This document shows positions 46,784-55,959 of a stretch of 64,000 bases of DNA, piece after piece. The notes beneath the pieces are model-generated. The model saw only the letters and a list, made by a program, of their open reading frames with translations, was not told the origin of the DNA and did not search any database. The position numbers and the translations under genes are program-made. This DNA comes from Phyllobacterium sp. YR531 (GTDB lineage: Bacteria > Pseudomonadota > Alphaproteobacteria > Rhizobiales > Rhizobiaceae), in assembly GCF_000282595.1 (NCBI RefSeq), contig NZ_AKIZ01000022.1:124001-188000 (forward strand). Reading direction: 5' to 3'. The stretch's first letter is position 1, and each line of letters begins with the position of its first letter.

Positions 46784-48772
46784 ATGTCTGATATTCTTGA
46801 CTTGCACCCCATCTCGCGTCGTTCGCTTCTGGCTGGCATGGCAGCAACATCAGCTCTCTTGTTGTTACATCCATTTTCAGCACGCGCATCCTCCAATCAG
46901 GCTCACTTGCGACTGATGGAAACGACGGATATCCATGTAAACGTTTTTCCCTATGATTATTACGCTGACAAACCAAATGATACGATGGGCTTGGCTCGTA
47001 CGGCGACGATCATGGACGCGATCCGAGCCGAGGCCACCAATTCGCTGCTCATCGATAATGGTGACTTTCTTCAGGGCAATCCGATGGGCGACTACATCGC
47101 TTATCAGCGCAGTATGAAGGAAGGCGATGTTCATCCAGTTATCAAAGCCATGAATGTGCTTGGCTATGATGTAGGAACACTGGGTAATCATGAATTCAAC
47201 TATGGCCTTGATTACATGTTCAAGGTCGTTGGGGGCTCCAACTTTCCTTACGTATGCGCAAATCTGACGAAGGGAAAACTTGCCGCCGACCCGAAGCAGG
47301 ATGAACTCTTCTTCAAACCCTACGTGATCTTAGAAAAGACCATCAAAGATGGATCCGGCGCTGAGAGCCCGGTCAAGATCGGGTTTATAGGATTTGTTCC
47401 ACCTCAAATCATGTTGTGGGATATCAAGAATCTGGAGGGGAAAGCCCAAACACGCGACATCATTGAGGCAGCGAAAGCTTGGGTACCTGCAATGAAAGAA
47501 GAAGGCGCTGATATTGTTGTAGCCTTGTCCCATTCGGGAATCGATGGAGCTCCACTGTCGGATCGGATGGAAAATGCGTCTCTTTATCTTGCGGGCGTAG
47601 AAGGCATTGATGCAATTTTTACAGGCCATCAACATTTGGTTTTCCCAGGACCGAAAAGTTGGGACGGCATTGCCGGTGCTGATCCAGTCAAAGGTACCTT
47701 GTCAGGGAAGCCTGCCGTTATGGCGGGCTTTTGGGGCTCGCACCTCGGACTGATTGATCTTCTGCTTGAACGGGACGGGAAGGGTTGGAAAGTTGCCGAT
47801 TTCACGGCTGAAGCTCGTCCGATCTATCATCGTGACGATGCGAAAAAAGTTGTTGCGGATGTTGCCGACAAGTCCGCCGTGGTCGAAGCGGCAAACGCTG
47901 AGCATGAAGCTACACTGACATATGTTCGGACTCCCGTGGGTAAAACGTCAGCTCCGCTTTATTCCTATTTTGCTTTGGTCGCTGACGATCCTTCGGTTCA
48001 GATCGTGTCCCAGGCACAGACTTGGTACATCAAGGAAATGCTTAAGGAAACGGACTACAAGGATTTGCCTGTTCTGTCGGCAGCAGCTCCTTTTAAAGCT
48101 GGGGGGCGTGGTGGTGCTGACTATTATACAGATGTTCCTGCAGGTGATATTGCGATCAAGAACGTGGCCGATCTTTACCTCTATCCCAATACGGTGCAGG
48201 CGGTAGCAATTACTGGCGAACAGGTGAAGAATTGGCTCGAAATGTCTGCTGGCATGTTCAATCACGTGCCAGTGGGGTCGAAGGATGCAATTCTGCTGAA
48301 TACTGACTTCCCGTCTTATAATTTCGACGTGATTGACGGAGTAACCTATGAAATAGACTTGTCGCAGGAGCGAAAATTCGACAATGACGGCAAGATAATC
48401 AATGCCGATTCAAACCGCATTCAGAATCTTCAGTTTAACGGTATGCCGATAGATGCATTGCAAAAGTTTGTTGTTGTAACAAACAATTATCGTGCTGGTG
48501 GCGGAGGGAAGTTCCCGGAAATTGCAGCAGATAAGGTAATCTTCGTAGCACCCGATACAAATCGTGACGTTATTGTGCGCTATATCATTGAACAGGGCAC
48601 GATCAATCCATCTGCCGATTCCAATTGGAAATTTAAAGCGCTACGCGGAACAACGGCCATTTTTGAAAGTGGTCCTAAAGCAAAGCAGTTTCTTGCTGAT
48701 CTGAAGAGCGTGACAATTGAAGATGCTGGCGAGGGAACTGACGGTTTTACCAAGTTCCGGCTGGTTCTCTAA
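46784..48772 (+). CDS. cpdB: 2',3'-cyclic-nucleotide 2'-phosphodiesterase/3'-nucleotidase precursor
   Basis: Periplasmic bifunctional enzyme that lets cells use external nucleotides. ATG 46784 follows AAGGAAGG and gives 662 residues, the family length; an earlier in-frame ATG at 46712 lacks a ribosome site. The N-terminus has SRRSLLAG, a twin-arginine signal, cleaved near ARAS (residue 36). Metallophosphatase motifs are intact: TTDIHVNVF, DNGDFLQGNP, LGNHEFNYGLD, VALSHSGID and TGHQHLVFPG. The C-terminal 5'-nucleotidase domain includes NNYRAGGGGKFPE. Not obviously linked to its neighbours. Confidence 0.93.
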   Translation: MSDILDLHPISRRSLLAGMAATSALLLLHPFSARASSNQAHLRLMETTDIHVNVFPYDYYADKPNDTMGLARTATIMDAIRAEATNSLLIDNGDFLQGNPMGDYIAYQRSMKEGDVHPVIKAMNVLGYDVGTLGNHEFNYGLDYMFKVVGGSNFPYVCANLTKGKLAADPKQDELFFKPYVILEKTIKDGSGAESPVKIGFIGFVPPQIMLWDIKNLEGKAQTRDIIEAAKAWVPAMKEEGADIVVALSHSGIDGAPLSDRMENASLYLAGVEGIDAIFTGHQHLVFPGPKSWDGIAGADPVKGTLSGKPAVMAGFWGSHLGLIDLLLERDGKGWKVADFTAEARPIYHRDDAKKVVADVADKSAVVEAANAEHEATLTYVRTPVGKTSAPLYSYFALVADDPSVQIVSQAQTWYIKEMLKETDYKDLPVLSAAAPFKAGGRGGADYYTDVPAGDIAIKNVADLYLYPNTVQAVAITGEQVKNWLEMSAGMFNHVPVGSKDAILLNTDFPSYNFDVIDGVTYEIDLSQERKFDNDGKIINADSNRIQNLQFNGMPIDALQKFVVVTNNYRAGGGGKFPEIAADKVIFVAPDTNRDVIVRYIIEQGTINPSADSNWKFKALRGTTAIFESGPKAKQFLADLKSVTIEDAGEGTDGFTKFRLVL

Positions 48773-48798
48773 ATACGAGCAGCAGTCATGCATTGATG

Positions 48799-48817
48799 GT
48801 TACAAAATGAGTAACTA
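48799..48817. promoter_or_regulatory. Candidate MarR-family operator upstream of the MFS gene
   Basis: GTTAC (48799-48803) and GTAAC (48811-48815) form an inverted repeat around 7 bases, extended by TA to GTAACTA. It shares the string GTTACAAAA and the 7-mer TAGTTAC (as its complement) with the region upstream of hmgA. Suggests control by the MarR regulator at 50139. Confidence 0.45.
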
Positions 48818-48852
48818 GAACGCCTTCCGGTTTATACAATCGGGAGGATACG

Positions 48853-50142
48853 ATGGACCAGAACAACGTCGGAAAAAGTGCAAGACTTCTTTTTGCTAGT
48901 TCAGTGGGCACCATAATTGAATGGTACGACTTTTTCGTCTTTGCCACCTGTGCAGTTTTGGTCTTCGACAAAGCATTCTTTCCGACAGCCGATCCAATGA
49001 TTGGTGTTCTCCTTGGACTGAGCACTTTTGCCATTGGTTTCATTGCTCGTCCGTTGGGCGGTATTATTTTTGGCGTTCTTGGCGACCGCATAGGTCGCAA
49101 GAATGCGCTGGTTGTAAGCCTCGCCATGATGGGGGGCGCAACCTTTGCCATGGGGCTACTGCCAACCTACGCATCAGTGGGTGTTCTTGCACCTGTGTTG
49201 CTTGTTGCCTTGCGTATTTTGCAAGGCGTTGCAGTAGGGGGCGAAGCGACAGGAGCGCTGTTAATTGTTGCCGAATCCATGCCAGGCAAACAACGCGGGT
49301 TCTGGACCAGCTTTCCAATGATTGGCGGTCCAGCGGCCAATGTGCTGGCAGCAGCCACGATCAGCTACCTCACGCTGCGATTCGGCGAGCAGGCCTTTAT
49401 TGATTGGGCTTGGCGATTGCCCTTTCTCTTTTCAATTGTGCTCGTTGTCCTCGGTTTTTGGATGCGGCGCCGCGTGGAAGAATCTCCGGCTTTCATTGAG
49501 CTTGCCGAAAAGCGTAAAACGATACCAGCAGCGCCGTTATCTGAAGCCTTCAAGCATTTCAGTAAACCAATGGGACAAGTGTTTCTGGTTAAAACGGCAG
49601 AGAATACTTTGTTCTATCTCTTTACCACCTTCTTTCTTGTATTGACGGTTCAATTTCTTGGTTTGGCGCGCTCGGTTGGTGTTGGTGCCTTGTTCTGGGG
49701 ATCTATCCTTGAAGTAGTGGTCATTATGGCAGCTGCCTACGCATCTGATCTGTTTGGGCGCAAACCCTTGATGCTGATCGGGCTTTTGGGAGGATTGGCT
49801 GCCGGTGCCTATCTATTCAGTCTTCCACACGGTGCTGATCCACAGACTGGACTCCGAGCAACTCTGCTAACATTGACATTTCATGGCATCATTGTTGGAA
49901 GCATGGCACCATTTTTTACAGAACTTTTTCCAACGCATGTTCGCTATTCAGCCATGTCAATCAGTTATCAGGTCGCGTCCGTTGTAGGAGGCTCTTTAGC
50001 GCCACTAATTGCAACGCTTTTACTCAACGCGACGGGCTCTCCACACGCCGTAATAATCTACGCGGCGGTGATGGTGGTTCCGGGTATTTTATGTGTCCTT
50101 CTCTCACGTGAAACGCGTGGAATAGATTTAACTGGAATCTAG
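48853..50142 (+). CDS. MFS transporter, metabolite:proton symporter (MHS) family
   Basis: Inner-membrane 12-helix secondary carrier, 429 residues. It has the MHS hallmarks: SSVGTIIEWYDFFVFATCAVLVF at the start, FLARPLGG-like GFIARPLGGIIFGVLGDRIGRKNAL and LQGVAVGGEATGALLIVAE. Relatives move shikimate, alpha-ketoglutarate, proline/betaine and aromatic acids. GGGAGGATACG precedes ATG 48853. The gene ends on a CTAG shared with the stop of the MarR gene, next to the homogentisate genes, and has a similar operator-like dyad; transport of an aromatic acid of the tyrosine route is plausible. Confidence 0.9.
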   Translation: MDQNNVGKSARLLFASSVGTIIEWYDFFVFATCAVLVFDKAFFPTADPMIGVLLGLSTFAIGFIARPLGGIIFGVLGDRIGRKNALVVSLAMMGGATFAMGLLPTYASVGVLAPVLLVALRILQGVAVGGEATGALLIVAESMPGKQRGFWTSFPMIGGPAANVLAAATISYLTLRFGEQAFIDWAWRLPFLFSIVLVVLGFWMRRRVEESPAFIELAEKRKTIPAAPLSEAFKHFSKPMGQVFLVKTAENTLFYLFTTFFLVLTVQFLGLARSVGVGALFWGSILEVVVIMAAAYASDLFGRKPLMLIGLLGGLAAGAYLFSLPHGADPQTGLRATLLTLTFHGIIVGSMAPFFTELFPTHVRYSAMSISYQVASVVGGSLAPLIATLLLNATGSPHAVIIYAAVMVVPGILCVLLSRETRGIDLTGI

Positions 50143-50621
50143 TCATCATTGATCGAAGGGGTGGCGAAGAGTCGGTAATATGCTTCTAACGCAGCTAGTC
50201 CGGCCTTCAAATCTCGTGTTCCACGTTCACCGAGCTTGCCAAACAAATCCGTCTCAAAGTCATGAGCAAGTTTCGCCAAATGTTCGTATGCCTTAAGGCC
50301 GGCCGACGTAAGTTCCAGATGTTCTGTTCGACGGTCAGCATCATCGCGTCGACGTTTCAGCCAGCGGCGTTGTTCCAAAGCAAAAACTGCGCGGCTGACT
50401 TTGGTTTTATGCATTGAAGAATGGTGACCGATGGCGGTGGCAGTCTGTGCACCAAACTGACCTAGAGTTGCCAATGTACGCCACTCGGGGCGGGTTAATC
50501 CGTATTGTTCCCGGTACTGGCTGGAGAAGCGCCGACTAATAGACTCCGCTGCCTTGTTTAATCTGTAAGGAGTGAAATTCTCCAGGATAAGCGCTGCCTG
50601 TTCCAGTGTCCTACTTGTCAT
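50139..50621 (-). CDS. MarR-family regulator (probable homogentisate-pathway repressor)
   Basis: Winged-helix regulator of 160 residues. Visible features: TRPEWRTLATLGQFGAQTATAIG, HHSSMHKTKVSRAVFALEQRRWLKRRRDDADRRTEHLELT, quoted in part as KTKVSRAVFALEQRRWLKR (recognition helix) and DADRRTEHLELT (wing). It is divergent from hmgA with 75 bp between the starts; HmgR-type MarR proteins commonly repress this pathway and respond to homogentisate. Inference from position, not ligand evidence. Confidence 0.83.
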   Translation of the reverse strand: MTSRTLEQAALILENFTPYRLNKAAESISRRFSSQYREQYGLTRPEWRTLATLGQFGAQTATAIGHHSSMHKTKVSRAVFALEQRRWLKRRRDDADRRTEHLELTSAGLKAYEHLAKLAHDFETDLFGKLGERGTRDLKAGLAALEAYYRLFATPSINDD

Positions 50622-50645
50622 AATCGGTATCCTCTCTGTTCTTGA

Positions 50646-50678
50646 TAGTTACAAAAAAGATCGTCACAAATGCAACTA
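50646..50678. promoter_or_regulatory. Candidate MarR-family operator upstream of hmgA
   Basis: TAGTTAC (50646-50652) and GCAACTA (50672-50678) form an imperfect inverted repeat in the 75-bp gap between the MarR gene and hmgA, and the left arm continues as GTTACAAAA, which recurs before the MFS gene. Position fits divergent repression. Confidence 0.5.
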
Positions 50679-50696
50679 AATTGATGGAGGATCGAT

Positions 50697-52016
50697 ATGA
50701 CCGCCCTTAGCTACATGCCGGGATTTGGTAATGATTTCGAAACAGAGTCGCTTCCAGGTGCCTTGCCCCAAGGGCAAAACTCACCTCAACGCTGCGCCTA
50801 CGGTCTTTACGCAGAGCAATTGTCTGGTTCGCCGTTTACCGCCCCGAGGGGCATAAATGAGCGTTCGTGGCTCTACCGCATTCGGCCTTCTGTCAAACAT
50901 AGTGGTCGCTTTACACCTGTAACGCGGGAACACTGGAAGACAGCACCCAAACTGGATGATCACGAACTGCCAATTGGTCAACTTCGCTGGAATCCTACGC
51001 CAATACCTAGTGATGCTGTAAACTTCATCGACAGCATTCGCACCATGACAACTGCGGGCGATGTCCATGGACAGGCTGGCATGGCGGCTCACGTTTATGC
51101 GTTCAATCAAGATATGGATGATGACTATTTCTTCAATGCGGATGGAGAAATGCTCTTGGTGCCGGACCAGGGCGACCTTCGCATTTTTACGGAGATGGGT
51201 ATCATTGAAATAGAGCCATCTGAAATTTGCATTATACCGCGTGGCATGATGTTCAAGGTTGCGGCGCTGGATGGTCAGGCACGAGGTTATATTTGCGAAA
51301 ATTATGGTGCGAAATTCTCTTTGCCGGACCGGGGCCCTATTGGGGCCAATTGCCTCGCCAATCCTCGTGATTTTAAAACACCAGTTGCTGCTTTCGAAGA
51401 AAAAGAAAGCCCATGCTGTTTGCATGTAAAGTGGTGCGGCAAATTTTACGAGACGCGGCTTGGTCATTCGCCGTTGGATGTGGTTGCATGGCATGGAAAT
51501 TACGCACCATATAAGTATGATCTACGCACGTTCTCACCTGTGGGGGCGATACTCTTCGATCATCCAGACCCTTCAATTTTCACGGTCCTTACAGCGCCAT
51601 CCGGTGAAGAAGGAACGGCAAATGTTGATTTCGTTATATTTCCCCCGCGATGGCTTGTAGCGGAACATAGTTTTCGCCCGCCTTGGTATCATCGGAATAT
51701 TATGTCGGAATTCATGGGCCTGATTTACGGGCAGTATGATGCGAAGGAAGAAGGATTCACGCCGGGAGGCATGAGCTTGCACAACATGATGCTGGCGCAT
51801 GGTCCTGATACTATGGGTTTCAACAAGGCGTCGACTGTTGAACTGAAGCCGCAGCGATTGGAAAATACGATGGCCTTCATGTTTGAAACGCGATTTCCAC
51901 AGCATCTCACGCGCTTTGCTGCAGAACTGGATACGCTGCAGCAAAATTATGCGGATTGCTGGTCGGGCTTGAAGAAGCGATTCAACGGTACACCTGAAGG
52001 GGACTGGTCGGAATGA
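50697..52016 (+). CDS. hmgA: Homogentisate 1,2-dioxygenase
   Basis: Cytoplasmic non-haem iron enzyme that opens the homogentisate ring to maleylacetoacetate. The 439 residues match the family length, and all three iron ligands are present: His332 and Glu338 in [10 protein letters not shown], and His368 in LAHGPD. The N-terminal [20 protein letters not shown] is a diagnostic block. ATG 50697 follows GGAGGATCGAT. It is first in an operon with fahA (4-bp overlap) and maiA, under likely control of the divergent MarR protein. Confidence 0.97.
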   Translation: MTALSYMPGFGNDFETESLPGALPQGQNSPQRCAYGLYAEQLSGSPFTAPRGINERSWLYRIRPSVKHSGRFTPVTREHWKTAPKLDDHELPIGQLRWNPTPIPSDAVNFIDSIRTMTTAGDVHGQAGMAAHVYAFNQDMDDDYFFNADGEMLLVPDQGDLRIFTEMGIIEIEPSEICIIPRGMMFKVAALDGQARGYICENYGAKFSLPDRGPIGANCLANPRDFKTPVAAFEEKESPCCLHVKWCGKFYETRLGHSPLDVVAWHGNYAPYKYDLRTFSPVGAILFDHPDPSIFTVLTAPSGEEGTANVDFVIFPPRWLVAEHSFRPPWYHRNIMSEFMGLIYGQYDAKEEGFTPGGMSLHNMMLAHGPDTMGFNKASTVELKPQRLENTMAFMFETRFPQHLTRFAAELDTLQQNYADCWSGLKKRFNGTPEGDWSE

Positions 52017-53026
52017 AACTTGCATCTATAAAGAATGGTACCCGTGACGGCAAACTGGTCATCGTTTCCAGGGATTTGACCCACTACACAGATGCCTCGT
52101 TTCTTGCCCCGACACTGCAGTCGGCTTTGGATAACTGGGCAAGGATCGCGCCTCATCTACAATCTCTAGCCACCAGCTTGGATCATGCAGCTGTGCCAAC
52201 CGCACGCTTTCACGAACATGAAGCTTTGTCCCCGTTACCGCGTTCCTATCAATGGGCCGATGGCTCAGCATACGTCAATCATGTAGAACTCGTCCGAAAA
52301 GCACGCAATGCTGAAATGCCGGAAAGCTTTTGGACAGACCCACTTATGTATCAAGGCGGGTCGGATAGTTTCCTTAGCCCACGTGACCCTATCCGGATGG
52401 TCGACGAAGCTTATGGGATAGACATGGAAGGGGAGGTCGCCGTCATCGTCGACGATGTTGCCATGGGAGCGACCATCGATGAAGCCCGGGCCGCTATCCG
52501 TCTTATCATGCTAGTCAATGATGTCAGTTTACGCGGGCTAATACCGGCGGAACTAGGGAAAGGTTTTGGCTTTTTCCAATCGAAGCCTTCCTCTGCGTTT
52601 TCGCCCGTAGCCGTTACACCAGATGAGTTGGGCGAGGCTTGGGATGGTGGTAAACTACATTTGCCACTCCAGGTTGATCTCAATGGCATACCCTTTGGCC
52701 GCGCAAATGCGGGAATGGACATGACTTTTGATTTTCCAACACTGATTGCTCACGCCGCCAAGACAAGGCCATTGTCTGCGGGTGCAATTATTGGATCTGG
52801 AACGGTATCAAACAAACTTGGTGGTGGCCCGGGAAAACCAGTCAATGAAGGCGGCGCTGGTTATTCATGTATCGCAGAAATTCGCATGATCGAGACTATC
52901 AGTAATGGGGTTGCGCAAACTCCATTCATGCGGTTTGGCGATGTCGTTCGTATCGAAATGCGTGATAGCGATGGGCGCTCAGTTTTTGGCGCTATTGAAC
53001 AACAGGTCGAAAAATATGAACGCTGA
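52013..53026 (+). CDS. fahA: Fumarylacetoacetase
   Basis: Hydrolase releasing fumarate and acetoacetate in the last step of tyrosine degradation. It is the shorter bacterial form with 337 residues. Metal-site motifs are visible: [14 protein letters not shown]-type stretch ([16 protein letters not shown]), the [10 protein letters not shown] loop, and [21 protein letters not shown] near the active site. The gene overlaps hmgA by 4 bp (ATGA) and maiA by 11 bp, so the three are translated together. Animal-type FAH is longer and starts differently; this is the proteobacterial HmgB type. Confidence 0.93.
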   Translation: MKLASIKNGTRDGKLVIVSRDLTHYTDASFLAPTLQSALDNWARIAPHLQSLATSLDHAAVPTARFHEHEALSPLPRSYQWADGSAYVNHVELVRKARNAEMPESFWTDPLMYQGGSDSFLSPRDPIRMVDEAYGIDMEGEVAVIVDDVAMGATIDEARAAIRLIMLVNDVSLRGLIPAELGKGFGFFQSKPSSAFSPVAVTPDELGEAWDGGKLHLPLQVDLNGIPFGRANAGMDMTFDFPTLIAHAAKTRPLSAGAIIGSGTVSNKLGGGPGKPVNEGGAGYSCIAEIRMIETISNGVAQTPFMRFGDVVRIEMRDSDGRSVFGAIEQQVEKYER

Positions 53027-53654
53027 TGTGAAGCTGTACGACTATTGGCGATCGTCGGCTAGTTATCGAGTTCGCATAGCACTCAATAGCCTTGATATAA
53101 TCTATGAACGCGTTCCAGTTGATTTGCTCAAGGCTGAACACAAAGGGCGTGAGAACATTGCGCGAAATCCGCAAGGTCTTGTGCCTACGTTAGTGCTAGG
53201 TGATAAAATATTGACCCAGTCATTGGCAATTATCGAGTATTTGAACGAGACCCATCCAGACGCAGGCTTTCTTCCCGAAAGTCCACTGGGGAGGCAGCGG
53301 GTTCGTGCTTTGTCCTATGCCATAGCGATGGAAATTCATCCAATCTGCAACATGAATGTTGCAGCTCATGTTGTGTCACTAACCGGCGACGGAGACGTTG
53401 CACGTGGGGACTGGATGCGGAAGTTTATCTCTGAGGGGCTTATGTCCGTTGAACTGATGTTGGATCATTCTGAAACTGGCGCATTCTGTCATGGCGACAC
53501 GCCCGGCATGGCCGACTTTTGTCTTGTACCTCAGATTTACAATGCAAAACGATGGGGAGTGGAGCTTGGCAATCTTCCCCGGGTCAATGAGATTACCGAA
53601 CGTTGCAACGAACTACCGGCTTTTGTAGCGGCCCACCCCGATCAAGTTAAATAA
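53016..53654 (+). CDS. maiA: Maleylacetoacetate isomerase (zeta-class GST)
   Basis: Glutathione-dependent isomerase turning maleylacetoacetate into fumarylacetoacetate. Start ATG 53016 overlaps the fahA stop by 11 bp and gives 212 residues; a longer in-frame start at 52905 would add 37 residues inside fahA. The zeta-class signature is YWRSSASYRVRIAL (the Cys of SSC is Ala here, as in many bacterial members), followed by NPQGLVPTLVLGDKILTQSLAIIEYL. The C-terminal part has PGMADFCLVPQIYNA. End of the hmgA operon; a hairpin follows. Confidence 0.94.
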   Translation: MNADVKLYDYWRSSASYRVRIALNSLDIIYERVPVDLLKAEHKGRENIARNPQGLVPTLVLGDKILTQSLAIIEYLNETHPDAGFLPESPLGRQRVRALSYAIAMEIHPICNMNVAAHVVSLTGDGDVARGDWMRKFISEGLMSVELMLDHSETGAFCHGDTPGMADFCLVPQIYNAKRWGVELGNLPRVNEITERCNELPAFVAAHPDQVK

Positions 53655-53656
53655 CA

Positions 53657-53678
53657 GCAGCGGAGCTTACTCCGCTGC
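53657..53678 (+). terminator. Hairpin terminator after the hmgA-fahA-maiA operon
   Basis: A perfect 9-bp stem GCAGCGGAG/CTCCGCTGC with a 4-base loop starts 2 bp after the maiA stop and is followed by ATCCATTTTTAT. It overlaps the last codons and stop of the convergent hppD gene. Good candidate for the operon's terminator. Confidence 0.7.
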
Positions 53679-54779
53679 ATCCATTTTTATCACACCACGC
53701 CGAATCTGATCTTCTTCAATTGATTCAAAGAGTGCACGGAAGTTACCTTCGCCAAACCCTTCGTCGCCCTTGCGTTGGATGAATTCGAAAAAGATTGGGC
53801 CGATGACAGTTTTAGAGAATATCTGCAGCAGAATTTTGGTCATGCCGCCGTCAACAACGCCTTCACCGTCGATGAGAATGCCATGCTTTCTCATGCGATC
53901 AAGTGGCTCATCGTGTCCGTTGACCCGTTCCTGAGACTTTTCGTAGTACGTTTCCGGCGGGCCCGGCATGAACTTCAAGCCATTTTGATCCAGCCTGTCC
54001 GTAGCGTCGTAAATTGCTTCTGTACCGACAGCGATATGTTGAATTCCTTCGCCCTTATACTTGCGCAAATATTCCTCGATCTGGCTCTTGTCATCAGTCG
54101 ATTCATTCAAGGGGATGCGGATTTTGCCGCAAGGCGAGGTAATTGCCCGTGAAACAAGGCCAGTGAACTTTCCGGCTATGTCGAAGAAATGAATCTGTTT
54201 GAAGCCGAAGAGCTCGCGATAGAATGCCCACCATTTATCCATGTTCCCGCGATACACATTATGGGTAAGGTGGTCGAGATAATAGAAGCCAACGCCTTCC
54301 GGCTTGGGGTCTTGCTCACCGAGCCAATCAAACTCCGCGCTATAAGCCGATCCTTTATCGCCATAAGTATCCACGAAATAGAGCATTGATCCGCCAATAC
54401 CAACTATGGCTGGCACGTCCAGAGTCTTGTCGTTTCCTTCATAGGGTGTAGCACCCTTGGCGACAGCATGATCGAACGCGTGCTTGGCGTCGACGACGCG
54501 CCATGCCATTGAGGGCGCACAAGGGCCATGCTCTCCAACGAATTTCATGGCATGCGAGCCTGGTTCAGCATTCAGCAGATAATTGATGTCGCCCTGACGC
54601 CACAGCGTAATCTGTTTGGTCTTATGGCGAGCGACAGGCGTGTAACCCATTCGCGTAAAAAGCTCTTCGAGCTTCTGTGGTTCTGGATGAGAAAACTCGA
54701 CAAACTCAAATCCATCCGTACCGGCCGGATTGTCTTTGCTGATTGTTGCTTTTGGCGCGTCGTGCGGAAACGGACCCAT
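53667..54779 (-). CDS. hppD: 4-hydroxyphenylpyruvate dioxygenase
   Basis: Non-haem iron enzyme converting 4-hydroxyphenylpyruvate to homogentisate, feeding hmgA. ATG 54779 follows GGAGGAATAAAT and gives 370 residues; the in-frame extension to 54827 is unsupported. The C-terminal domain has the ligands in order: His in HLTHNVYRG, His in IQHIAVGT and Glu in RALFESIE. The FEFIQRKGDEGFGEGNF block is diagnostic. It is transcribed convergently to the hmgA operon and divergently from an Lrp-type regulator. Confidence 0.96.
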   Translation of the reverse strand: MGPFPHDAPKATISKDNPAGTDGFEFVEFSHPEPQKLEELFTRMGYTPVARHKTKQITLWRQGDINYLLNAEPGSHAMKFVGEHGPCAPSMAWRVVDAKHAFDHAVAKGATPYEGNDKTLDVPAIVGIGGSMLYFVDTYGDKGSAYSAEFDWLGEQDPKPEGVGFYYLDHLTHNVYRGNMDKWWAFYRELFGFKQIHFFDIAGKFTGLVSRAITSPCGKIRIPLNESTDDKSQIEEYLRKYKGEGIQHIAVGTEAIYDATDRLDQNGLKFMPGPPETYYEKSQERVNGHDEPLDRMRKHGILIDGEGVVDGGMTKILLQIFSKTVIGPIFFEFIQRKGDEGFGEGNFRALFESIEEDQIRRGVIKMDAAE

Positions 54780-54816
54780 ATTTATTCCTCCATCGGTTGC
54801 GAGGATTATGACGCAA

Positions 54817-54836
54817 ATTGCCTGCAATGTGTTTGC
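54817..54836. promoter_or_regulatory. Candidate Lrp/AsnC site in the hppD-lrp divergent region
   Basis: ATTGCCTGCAAT (54817-54828) is a short perfect dyad inside GCAAA...TTTGC (54813-54836) in the 122-bp gap between the divergent starts. Lrp-family proteins bind such A+T-flanked dyads. Position supports autoregulation and hppD control; low confidence on sequence alone. Confidence 0.35.
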
Positions 54837-54901
54837 ATTTGTACGCTCAATAACGCTATGATACGCACGATATGTGCATGAAATAATATAAAGGTGCGTA
54901 G

Positions 54902-55363
54902 TTGGACCATATTGACGCTTCAGACCGCAAAATACTCTTTTGTCTTCAGCAAGATGGGCGACTCACAAATAACGAGTTGTCAGAGAAGATCAGCCTATCG
55001 CCCTCGCAATGTTCACGCCGTCGCACAAGGCTTGAAGAAGAAGGTTTTATTCGTGGTTATCGTGCTGAAATTGACCGCGAAAAACTTGGTTTAGGTATCG
55101 TCAACATCATTTCCGTTACGCTCGCCACGCATAATCGTGATAATGCCCAGCGGTTTTCCCAACTGATTTCCAAGCTTCCACAAGTGATGGAAGCTCACGC
55201 TTTAACCGGGGAAATGGATTACTTCATTAAAGTTGTCACACCGGATTTACGAGCACTTTCGGCTTTCGTGAACGAGGTATTATTGCCTCATGAATCGGTT
55301 CAGAACGTCAAGACGGCCATTGTTCTTGAGACCCTCAAAGAGGATGGGCGTTTGCCTATATAA
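54902..55363 (+). CDS. Lrp/AsnC-family transcriptional regulator
   Basis: Amino-acid-responsive regulator of 153 residues. The helix-turn-helix DHIDASDRKILFCLQQDGRLTNNELSEKISLSPSQCSRRRTRLEEEG is clear (landmarks: DASDRKILFCLQQDGR and LSPSQCSRRRTRLEEEG), followed by a RAM domain with MEAHALTGEMDYFIKVV. The start is TTG 54902, preceded by AAAGGTG; no in-frame ATG lies nearby. Divergent from hppD by 122 bp, so probably its activator, perhaps responding to tyrosine or phenylalanine. Confidence 0.9.
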   Translation: MDHIDASDRKILFCLQQDGRLTNNELSEKISLSPSQCSRRRTRLEEEGFIRGYRAEIDREKLGLGIVNIISVTLATHNRDNAQRFSQLISKLPQVMEAHALTGEMDYFIKVVTPDLRALSAFVNEVLLPHESVQNVKTAIVLETLKEDGRLPI

Positions 55364-55404
55364 GGAGATGGATTGATTGCAGTTGTCTACTGTTTACGGC
55401 ATCA

Positions 55405-55959
55405 TTGTTTGCATCAAACCATATACTGAAGGCGGGAAATCAACTGACCAAATCAAAAGGCTTTAGTCCGTCATTTCGGGTACTGCACTGGATTATTGCG
55501 ATGCTTGTTTTCGCGGTGTGGCCTCTCGGCATGCTGCTCAAATACTTCAAGGACGACGTAAAACTCGACTTTTATCTCTTGCATGAATCATTCGGATTTC
55601 TGGTGCTGTGGCTCATGCTGCTCCGGTTGGGAATGCGGTTGAGCCAAGGTCGGCCAGCACATCACGATGACTGGACCGGTATTATATCAAGGATAGTTCA
55701 CTGGTTGTTATACGTCGCGTTGATCGTCATGCCAGTCAGCGGTTTCCTGGCCACAAATGCGCACGGTTTTCCTCTCCGATGGTTTGGCGTAGTTCCAGTT
55801 TGGAGTCCGATTGGGCGCGAACCTACGATTGCCCCAATCTTTAGCATTGTTCACTCAGGCACTGCATGGCTAATTCTAACCTTGGTTGGGTTACATATTG
55901 CAGGAGCACTGTTCCATCGAATAATTCGCAGAGACGATGTTTTTCAAAGGATGCTTTAA
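55405..55959 (+). CDS. Cytochrome b561-family protein
   Basis: Four-helix inner-membrane di-haem electron carrier, about 184 residues. Haem-ligand histidines appear in the expected helices: FRVLHWIIAM, LLHESFGFLVLW, SRIVHWLLY and FSIVHSGTAW, with a late GLHIAGALFHR. The DUF/CybB length is matched. No ATG is available in frame; TTG 55405 is used and the start is uncertain. Members pass electrons from quinols or superoxide to periplasmic acceptors. The stop shares TTAA with the convergent methyltransferase gene. No functional link to neighbours is obvious. Confidence 0.83.
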   Translation: MFASNHILKAGNQLTKSKGFSPSFRVLHWIIAMLVFAVWPLGMLLKYFKDDVKLDFYLLHESFGFLVLWLMLLRLGMRLSQGRPAHHDDWTGIISRIVHWLLYVALIVMPVSGFLATNAHGFPLRWFGVVPVWSPIGREPTIAPIFSIVHSGTAWLILTLVGLHIAGALFHRIIRRDDVFQRML

